From Aquipuribacter nitratireducens (lineage in GTDB: Bacteria > Actinomycetota > Actinomycetes > Actinomycetales > JBBAYJ01): a stretch of 64,000 bases of DNA. The notes under the pieces are model-generated. The model saw only the letters and a list, made by a program, of their open reading frames with translations. It did not search any database and was not told where the DNA came from. The position numbers and the translations under genes were made by a program. How positions within the stretch are numbered: position 1 is the first letter of the stretch; each line of letters opens with the position of its first letter. Shown one piece after another: positions 8,572 to 15,500 of this stretch. The stretch is taken from assembly GCF_037860835.1 (NCBI RefSeq), contig NZ_JBBEOG010000006.1, positions 1 to 64,000 on the forward strand. The letters are read 5' to 3'.

Positions 8572-9072
8572 ATGACCCACGTCCCATCCGCGCCCCAGCA
8601 GCGCGACGGGCGAGCACCCCACGCCGCCACGCCCGCGGCCGCGACGGCCCCTGACGTCGTGGAGCTCGACCTGCCCGCCGACGCCGCGTACCTCGGCGTC
8701 GTCCGCACCGCGTGCGCGGGGCTCGGCGCCCGCCTCGACCTCACCCTCGACGAGATCGAGGACCTCCGCATCGCCGTCGACGAGGCGTGCACGCTCGTGC
8801 TGCGCCCCGGGGGACGGGACGACCTTGCCGACACGACCGACGCCGCACCGGGACCCGCCACGGGTGTGCGGGTGACGTCCCGCCTGCGGGCCTCCTTCAG
8901 CGTGCGCGACGACACGCTCGCCGTCCGCGTCGTCGGGCCCAACCCCCACCTGCCCGACGAGACGAGCTACGCGTGGGCCGTGCTCGAGGCGCTGGCCGGC
9001 GACGTCGCGAGCGGCACGGGGGTCGGCGAGTCGTGGATCTCGCTCTCGCACACCCGCCTGCGCGGTGCCTGA
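8572..9072 (+). CDS. RsbW/SpoIIAB-like anti-sigma regulatory factor (HATPase)
   Basis: A 166-residue GHKL-fold ATPase/kinase of the anti-sigma type. After a Pro/Ala-rich N-terminal extension (about 1-25), the domain shows LDEIEDLRIAVDEACTLVL, the N-box region that binds ATP and Mg2+. A C-terminal SYAWAVLEALAGDVASGTG segment matches the G-box region. By family, it would hold the adjacent sigma factor inactive and be released by an unphosphorylated STAS-domain antagonist. The stop overlaps the sigma gene start by 8 bases, so expression is coupled. AGGAGG (8558-8563) precedes the ATG, and a TAGCGT box at 8532-8537 may be its -10. No STAS antagonist gene is adjacent. Confidence 0.88.
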   Translation: MTHVPSAPQQRDGRAPHAATPAAATAPDVVELDLPADAAYLGVVRTACAGLGARLDLTLDEIEDLRIAVDEACTLVLRPGGRDDLADTTDAAPGPATGVRVTSRLRASFSVRDDTLAVRVVGPNPHLPDETSYAWAVLEALAGDVASGTGVGESWISLSHTRLRGA

Positions 9073-9877
9073 CGTGGGGGGCACCGCCGGGGGGCAGCCG
9101 CACGCGCGCGTGGAGGTGGGGACCGACGAGACCGGCCGCCCCGACACCGACCCCCTGCTCGCCGAGCTCGCCGGGCTCCCCGAGACCTCGCCGCGGCGCA
9201 GCGAGCTGCGCGACGCGGTCGTGACCGCCCACCTCCCCCTCGTCCACCACATCGCCCGACGCTTCGGCGGCCGCGGCGAGCCCCACGACGACCTCGTCCA
9301 GGTCGGCACCATCGGGCTCATCAAGGCGGTCGACCGCTACGAGCCGGGCCGCGGGGTCCCCTTCGCCGGCTACGCCGTCCCCACCATCACCGGCGAGATC
9401 CGACGGCACTTCCGCGACCGCGCCGGCACGGTGCGCCTGCCGCGGCGGTTGCAGGAGGTCCAGGTGAGCGTCACCCAGGCGCGCGAGACCCTCACCCACC
9501 AGCTCGGTCGTACCCCGACGGTGGAGGAGGTGGCCCAGCACGCCGGCCTCGACGCGGACACCGTCCTGGAGGTCCTCGAGAGCGCCTACACGCTGTCGAC
9601 GGTGCCGCTCGACGTCGAGTCGGGCGTGGGCGACACGCTCGGCGAGGACGACGTCGCCCTCGACGAGGTCCTCACGAGGGAGACGCTGCGCCCCGTCCTC
9701 GCCCGCCTCGCCCCGCGCGAGCGGCGCATCATCGCCCTGCGCTTCGTGCGGGGCATGTCGCAGTCGCAGATCGCCGAGGAGGTCGGCATCAGCCAGATGC
9801 ACGTGTCGCGGCTGCTGACCAAGACGCTGGCCCGGCTCCGGGCCGAGATGACGCGCCCGGGGGCCGAGACCGACTGA
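9065..9877 (+). CDS. RNA polymerase sigma factor, SigB/SigF/SigG family
   Basis: A 270-residue group 3 (stress/sporulation type) sigma factor. Region 2 is HDDLVQVGTIGLIKAVDRYEPGRGVPFAGYAVPTI (about 75-110), with the core-binding and -10-reading helices. Region 3 follows at TVRLPRRLQEVQVSV. Region 4 has SQSQIAEEVGISQMHVSRLL, the helix-turn-helix that reads the -35 (about 236-256). It starts at the GTG at 9065, inside the upstream anti-sigma gene, which is the classic anti-sigma/sigma pair layout. It probably drives a general-stress or cell-envelope regulon; the exact orthologue cannot be named from sequence alone. Confidence 0.93.
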   Translation: MPDVGGTAGGQPHARVEVGTDETGRPDTDPLLAELAGLPETSPRRSELRDAVVTAHLPLVHHIARRFGGRGEPHDDLVQVGTIGLIKAVDRYEPGRGVPFAGYAVPTITGEIRRHFRDRAGTVRLPRRLQEVQVSVTQARETLTHQLGRTPTVEEVAQHAGLDADTVLEVLESAYTLSTVPLDVESGVGDTLGEDDVALDEVLTRETLRPVLARLAPRERRIIALRFVRGMSQSQIAEEVGISQMHVSRLLTKTLARLRAEMTRPGAETD

Positions 9878-9889
9878 CGGCCCGGCGGC

Positions 9890-10339
9890 TCAGGGGGCGG
9901 GGCGTTCCCTCGGCGCCCCGCCGGCCGGGCCGACGCGCGCCGCGGCGGCCGCGCCCACCAGGCCGGTGACCGCCGCGAGGAGAGCCGCACCGGTGAGCAG
10001 CGCGACGCGGGGCGCGTCGCCCGGCGACAGCAGGGCCGGGGACCCGACGCTCAGCGCGACGAGGGCCACCAGCAGCTGGACCGTCACGAAGATCCCCCGC
10101 TGCCACGTCCGCCCGCGCCACCACGCGGCGGAAACGCGCAGCAGCAGGTAGGCGACGCCGCCGGCCGCGGCGGCCACCGCGGCTCCCAGCGCCCAGCCCC
10201 CGGAGCCCAGGCCCGAGAGCAGCGCGAGGACGGCGGCGACGAGGGCGGCGGTCGCCTCGACGCCGGCGACGACGGCGCAGGTGAGGGCGCCCCACGGAGG
10301 AAGGACTCGGGCGCCCGGCACGTTGGACACGGTAGTCAC
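9890..10339 (-). CDS. Four-helix integral membrane protein, unknown function
   Basis: A 149-residue hydrophobic protein with about four membrane segments (GALTCAVVAGVEATAALVAAVLALL; ALGAAVAAAAGGVAYLLLRV; IFVTVQLLVALVALSVG; VALLTGAALLAAVTGLVGAAAAA). A conserved-looking charged loop, AAWWRGRTWQRG, lies between the second and third. The frame continues upstream, but the GTG at 10337-10339 starts just before the first polar segment and is the best start; no strong ribosome-binding site is visible. It is convergent with the sigma gene (12 bases apart) and divergent from whiB1. Confidence 0.7.
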   Translation of the reverse strand: MTTVSNVPGARVLPPWGALTCAVVAGVEATAALVAAVLALLSGLGSGGWALGAAVAAAAGGVAYLLLRVSAAWWRGRTWQRGIFVTVQLLVALVALSVGSPALLSPGDAPRVALLTGAALLAAVTGLVGAAAAARVGPAGGAPRERPAP

Positions 10340-10746
10340 GGCGCCGGGACGTGGGCGGCGCGGCCGGGGAAGGTGTGACCGGCGGGGGGACCGGGTACCA
10401 CATGCCGAGTGGCCCGAGTGAGCCGGGGCCCCTAACGTCGGACCTCGTCCGCCCCATGACGGCGAGGCGACGACGACATGACGGACGTGCGACCCGCGCG
10501 TTACGCGTATGTGACGTAGTTGGCACAACAAATTCGCGGCGAGGTCTTGTGACAGCGTGCACAAGCGTGGTCCCATGGGATCAGGCAGGCGCGGGACACC
10601 CGCGCCCAGGACCAGCAGGACCTCGGCGCCCGGAGGCGCGAGCACCACAGCAGCCCCGGAGCGGTCGCACCTCGCGACCCTCGGACCGAGCACAGACGTG
10701 GAACCCCGCGCACACCGGTGCGCGTTGACGCGAAGTGGAGAGAACG
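10340..10746. other. 407-base intergenic region upstream of whiB1
   Basis: No credible gene is visible. The region is locally AT-richer around 10500-10545 and contains a Rex-like operator (10547-10564) and a related wider-spaced pair of half-sites, TGTGA at 10510-10514 and GCACA at 10523-10527. There is also a TAACGT box at 10432-10437, and TTGACG lies at 10725-10730, just before the whiB1 ribosome-binding site. It probably contains the whiB1 promoter and the promoter of the divergent membrane-protein gene. Confidence 0.6.
10547..10564. promoter_or_regulatory. Rex-type operator upstream of whiB1
   Basis: TTGTGACAGCGTGCACAA has the TTGTG-N8-CACAA architecture of the NADH-responsive repressor Rex. 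It shares both half-sites, plus the AC next to the left half-site, with the site in front of the rex gene (36397-36414). The same bases also resemble a CRP site (TGTGA-N6-TCACA with one mismatch), and M. tuberculosis whiB1 is known to be CRP-controlled, so a CRP-family protein is the main alternative. The centre lies 191 bases before the whiB1 ATG. Confidence 0.5.
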
Positions 10747-10995
10747 ATGGACTGGCGTGACCGTGCAGCGTGCCTGGAAGAGGACCCCGAGCTCTTCTTC
10801 CCGATCGGCAACACGGGTCCCGCGATCCTGCAGATCGAGGAGGCCAAGGCCGTGTGCCGGCGCTGCGACGTCGTCGACACGTGCCTGAAGTGGGCCATCG
10901 AGACCGGCCAGGACTCCGGTGTCTGGGGCGGCATGTCCGAGGACGAGCGCCGCGCCCTCAAGCGGCGCGCCGCCCGCGCCCGCCGCGCCGGCTGA
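10747..10995 (+). CDS. whiB1: WhiB1-type iron-sulfur transcription factor
   Basis: An 82-residue Wbl protein. Four cysteines (C9, C37, C40, C46) ligate a nitric-oxide-sensitive [4Fe-4S] cluster, SGVWGG (57-62) is the turn that contacts the sigma-A C-terminal region, and a basic C-terminus (KRRAARARRAG) binds DNA. MDWRDRAAC and LFFPIGNTGPA are diagnostic of WhiB1, the essential member in mycobacteria. I choose ATG 10747, which has GGAG seven bases upstream and matches the family N-terminus; a GTG at 10735 would add four residues. As in M. tuberculosis, it faces pdtaS tail to tail. A Rex/CRP-like site lies upstream. Confidence 0.95.
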   Translation: MDWRDRAACLEEDPELFFPIGNTGPAILQIEEAKAVCRRCDVVDTCLKWAIETGQDSGVWGGMSEDERRALKRRAARARRAG

Positions 10996-11014
10996 GCCGG
11001 CCACCCGCCCGCAC

Positions 11015-11048
11015 AGGAGGCGCCCACCCGCAGGGGTGGGCGCCTCCT
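11015..11048. terminator. Bidirectional terminator between whiB1 and pdtaS
   Basis: AGGAGGCGCCCACCC (11015-11029) and GGGTGGGCGCCTCCT (11034-11048) form a perfect 15-bp stem with the tetraloop GCAG. It lies in the 72-base gap between two convergent genes and should stop transcription from both sides, although it lacks a U-tract. Confidence 0.85.
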
Positions 11049-11067
11049 CGCACGTCCGGGGGGCGTC

Positions 11068-12573
11068 TCACCGCAGCCGCAGGTCGAGGGTGACCCTCGT
11101 CCCCCCGCCCGGGCGCGCCTCCCGCACGAACGTGCCGTGCAGCTCGGTCCGGACGAGGTTCTCGACGATCCGCGTGCCGAGCCCGGGCCGGGCGTCGGCG
11201 GCGACGCCCGACCCGTCGTCGTCGACGTGGACGACGAGCGCGTCCCCGTCGCGCTCCGCCGTGACGACGACCGTGCCCGTGCGCGGGTCCTCCGACCCGT
11301 TGACGGGGAACGCGTGCTCGGCCGCGTTGCTCACGAGCTCGTTGAGCACGAGGACCAGAGGGGTGGCGTCCGCGGCCCGGACCCGGCCGAAGGAGCCCTC
11401 CCGCCGCAGCCGGACCCGGGAGCGGCCGTCCGTGCTCGCGAGGTCGAGGGCGTTGGCCAGGCCGGTGTCGACGACGGAGTCGAAGGGCACCGACTCGTCG
11501 ACCTCGTGCGCGAGGGTGTCGTAGACACCGGCGATCGCGGCGATGCGCCGACCGGCCTCGCGCAGCTCGAGCCGGGCCTGCTCGCTGTCGGTGCGGCGGG
11601 CCTGCATGCGCAGCAGGGCCGACACCGTCTGCAGGTTGTTCTTCACCCGGTGGTGGATCTCGCGGATCGTCTCGTCCTTCGTCATGAGGGCCCGCTCGGA
11701 GCGGCGGACCTCCGTCACGTCCCGGACCAGGACGAGCGCGCCCACCCGCTCGGGCACGGCCCCCGCCCCGCGCAGCAGCGGCACCGCCCGCAGGGACAGC
11801 ACCGAGCCCCGCATCTCGAGGTCGCACCGCCACGGCGCCCGGCCCATGACGACGAGCGGGAGGGCCTCGTCGACGGGGTCGCGCTCCTGCAGGCTGGCGG
11901 TGACGACCTCCGCCAGCGAGCGACCGCTGACGGACACGACGCCGACGCGACGGAACGCGGACACGGCGTTCGGCGAGGCGTACGTCACGACGCCGTCGGC
12001 GTCCAGGCGCAGCAGCCCGTCACCCACGCGGGGGGCGCCGCGACGGGGTCCCGTCGGCGCCGAGCCGTAGGGGTAGGTGCCCTCCGCGAGCATGCCGAGC
12101 AGGTGGGTGCCGCTCTCCCGGTACACGAGCTCGAGGCGGCCGGGCGTGCGCGTCGACCCCGGGTCGGTGCTGCGGACGACGACGGCGACGACGTCACCGA
12201 GGGCGCGACCCTGACGCCGCCGGACCGGGAACAGGTCGACCTGCCACGGCTGCTCGTCCGCGAGCGCCGCGTCGTCCTGCGCCGTCGGGGGCGCCGGGTC
12301 GCTGCCGCCCGCCGCCACCGCCGAGAGGCGTTCGGCGAGGCCCGGCCGCGCGACCGACCCGACGACGTCGTCGTAGAAGACGGTCGCCCACGTGCTCGGA
12401 CGCGCGTGCGCCACGGCGGACCAGCCACCGGACCGGTCCCGCAGCCACAGCACGAGGTCGGCGAAGCAGAGGTCGCTGACCAGCTGCCAGTCCCCTACGA
12501 GGGTGCGCAACCACTCGGCGTCGGCGTCCGGCAGGTCCGCGTGCCGGCGGACGATGTCGGTGATCGTCGTCAC
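11068..12573 (-). CDS. pdtaS: PdtaS-like sensor histidine kinase
   Basis: A 501-residue soluble kinase: an N-terminal GAF-like domain (about 10-160), a PAS domain (about 180-290), a HisKA_2 dimerisation/phosphoacceptor domain with EIHHRVKNNLQTVSALL (about residue 306), and a GHKL ATPase with LNELVSNAAEHAF (N-box) and DDGSG plus GLGTRIV (G-boxes). No membrane segment is present. In M. tuberculosis PdtaS signals to the RNA-binding antiterminator PdtaR and has been linked to cyclic-di-GMP, NO and copper sensing. Its GTG start overlaps the gdh stop (GTGA, 12570-12573), so it is co-translated with glutamate dehydrogenase. The pairing with convergent whiB1 matches the mycobacterial order. Confidence 0.93.
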   Translation of the reverse strand: MTTITDIVRRHADLPDADAEWLRTLVGDWQLVSDLCFADLVLWLRDRSGGWSAVAHARPSTWATVFYDDVVGSVARPGLAERLSAVAAGGSDPAPPTAQDDAALADEQPWQVDLFPVRRRQGRALGDVVAVVVRSTDPGSTRTPGRLELVYRESGTHLLGMLAEGTYPYGSAPTGPRRGAPRVGDGLLRLDADGVVTYASPNAVSAFRRVGVVSVSGRSLAEVVTASLQERDPVDEALPLVVMGRAPWRCDLEMRGSVLSLRAVPLLRGAGAVPERVGALVLVRDVTEVRRSERALMTKDETIREIHHRVKNNLQTVSALLRMQARRTDSEQARLELREAGRRIAAIAGVYDTLAHEVDESVPFDSVVDTGLANALDLASTDGRSRVRLRREGSFGRVRAADATPLVLVLNELVSNAAEHAFPVNGSEDPRTGTVVVTAERDGDALVVHVDDDGSGVAADARPGLGTRIVENLVRTELHGTFVREARPGGGTRVTLDLRLR

Positions 12574-15500
12574 CGGGCGTCGTCCGCGGTCCCGCTCTTC
12601 ACGACGCTGCGCAGGGTACGCAACGCCACCGACAGGGGCGCGAGGTCACGACCGGGCAGCCGCTGCACCTCGTCGAGGGTGAGCCGCGCCCGGTCGAGCG
12701 CCGCCGTGTTCGCCGACTCCCACGCCGAGATCCGCTCGGCCGCGGCGGCGACGCCGTCCGCGCCGCGGTCACCGCCGTCCCCGGCACCGCCGTCGCCGGC
12801 GGCCGGTGCGCTCGTCGTCCGCACGACGACGGTCGTGAGCTCCTCGAGCGCGGCGTAGAGGTCGTAGCGCAGGGCTGCGCGCGCGAGCGCCTGCCAGCGG
12901 TCGCCACGCGGCAGCTGGGTGATGCGGCTGAGGACCCCGTCGACCGCGTACCGGTCGGACAGGGCGAAGTACACCTCGAGGACCTCCTCCGCGGGGGCGT
13001 CCTCGCGGAGCGCGATCTCCGTGACGTCGAGGAGGCAGAACTCCTCGAGGAACCCCGCGGCGCGGGTCGCGAGGTCCTCCGGCACCCCGGCCTCACGCCG
13101 TTCGTCGACGCGCACGAGCATCTCCTCCCGCTCCTGGCCCTGCACGACCTCGAGACTGCGCGCGCGCAGTCGCGAGACGACAGGACCGAAGCGGGCGATC
13201 TCGGCGTCGACGTCGAGGGGGTCGGGTCGGTTCTGCAGCAGCCACCGCGTCGCGCGGTCGAGGAGGCGACGGAAGTCCAGCAGCAGGGCGAGCCGCGTCG
13301 GCACGGGCAGGTCGGCGCAGCGGCGCATGACCTCCTCGTGCCAGTCCGCCTGGCCGAACACCTCCCGGGCGACGGCCCACGCGCGGACGGCCCGGTCGGG
13401 CGCCGCGTTGAGCTCCTCCCCGAGGCGGAACAGGAACGTCGTGCCGGAGGTGTTGAGCACGGTGTTCGCCAGCGACGTGGCGATGATCTCCCGGCGCAGG
13501 GGGTGGGTGAGGACCTGCCGCTCGTAGGCCTCCCGCAGCCGCTCGGGGAAGTACCGCACGAGATAGCCCTCGGACCACGCCTCGTCGGGCACGGCGCTGT
13601 CGAGGAGCTGGTCGGTGAGCGTGAGCTTGGCGTAGGCGGAGACGACCGCGAGCTCCGGCGAGGCCAGGCCGAGGTCCCGCTCGGCGCGCTCGTCGAGGGT
13701 GTCGTCGTCGGGCAGGAACTCCAGCGCCCTGTCGAGCAGCCCGTTGGCGACGAGGTTGCCGATGAAGCGACGGTGCACGGGCAGCATCTCGGCCGCCTGC
13801 AGCCGCGCGTTGCCGAGCTGCACGTTGGCGTCGACGTTGTGGCGCAGCACGCGGGCCCCGATGTCGTCGGTCATGTCTGCGAGCAGCCGGTCCCGCTGCT
13901 TGTCGGTGAGGTCGCCCTCGGCGACCACCCGGTCGAGCAGGATCTTGATGTTGACCTCGTGGTCGGAGGTGTCGACGCCCGCGGAGTTGTCGATGGCGTC
14001 GGTGTTGAGCCGGACACCGGCGAGCGCCGCCTCGATCCGTCCGCGCTGGGTGAGACCGAGGTTGCCGCCCTCCCCGACGACCCGGCAGCGCAGGTCGGCG
14101 CCGTCGACGCGGAGGGCGTCGTTCGCCTTGTCGCCGACGGCGGCGTTGCTCTCGTCGGAGGCCTTGACGTACGTGCCGATGCCGCCGTTCCACAGCAGGT
14201 CCACCGGAGCGGTGAGCGCCGCCCGGATGATCTCGGTGGGGGTCATCACCGTGTCGCGCTCCGGTAGCCCGAGGACCGCGGCGGCCCTCGCCGGCAGCCG
14301 CACGGACTTCGCGCTCCGCGGGTGGACACCGCCGCCCTCGCTGAGCAGCGAGGTGTCGTAGTCCGCCCACGAGGAGCGCGGCAGCGCGAACAGCCGCGCG
14401 CGCTCCTCCCACGACCGTCCGGGGTCGGGGTCGGGGTCGATGAAGACGTGCCGGTGGTCGAAGGCGACGACGAGCCGGATGGCCTTCGACAGCAGCATGC
14501 CGTTGCCGAAGACGTCGCCCGACATGTCCCCGACGCCGACGACGGTGAAGGGGTCGGTGTCGACGTCGACGCCGAGCTCGTCGAAGTGCCAGCGGACGCT
14601 CTCCCACGCGCCGCGGGCGGTGATGCCCATGGCCTTGTGGTCGTAGCCCTTCGAGCCGCCGGAGGCGAAGGCGTCGCCGAGCCAGAAGCCCCGCTCGAGG
14701 CTGATGGCGTTGGCGACGTCGCTGAAGGCCGCGGTCCCCTTGTCCGCGGCGACCACGAGGTACGGGTCGTCGTCGTCGTGGCGGACCACGCGCACGGGCG
14801 GGACGACCGGTGCCGGGTCCTCGCCCGCGGCGAGGTCGCGGTCGTCGGTGACGTCGAGGAGGGCCCGGATGAAGGTCCGGTAGCACTCCTTGCCCGCCTC
14901 GTACCACGCCTCGCGGTCCTTCGCGGGGTCCGGCAGGTGCTTGCCGACGAAGCCACCCTTGGCGCCGGTCGGCACGATGACGACGTTCTTCACCTGCTGC
15001 GCCTTGACGAGCCCCAGCACCTCCGTGCGGAAGTCCTCCAGCCGGTCCGACCAGCGCAGCCCGCCGCGCGCGACGTCGCCGAAGCGCAGGTGCACGCCCT
15101 CGACCTTCGGCCCGCACACCCAGATCTCGTGCGCCGGGCGCGGGTCGGGCAGGTCCGGCACGAGGCGGGGGTCGAGCTTCACCGCCACCGTCGGGTTCGG
15201 CTCGCCGGCACCGTCGCGCTGGTAGAAGTTCGTCCGGTCCGTCGCCACGACGGTCGCGAGCAGCGACCGCAGGATCCGGTCGTGGGTGAGGTTGTCGACG
15301 TCGTCGAGCGCCTGCTCCACCGCCATCGCGGCGCGGTCGGCCGCCCCCAGGCGGGCCGGGGAGGGGCGACCGGCGTCGGTCTGGCTGAAGCGGTCCGGCT
15401 CGAAACGCGTCTCGAAGACGGCGACGAGCAGCCGGGCGACCTCCGGGTTCGCCGCCAGCACGCCCGCGATGTAGTCCTCGGAGAACGTCGTCCCGGTCTG

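Noticed and set aside
9890-10693. A 267-codon version of the membrane protein extending towards whiB1
   Set aside because: The extra N-terminal part is antisense to the whiB1 promoter region, lacks hydrophobic or domain features, and has unusual codon use; the GTG at 10339 is the more likely start.
10456-10728. An open frame in the region upstream of whiB1
   Set aside because: It crosses the Rex-like operator and an AT-richer promoter-like stretch, has poor codon usage for this genome and no similarity I recognise.
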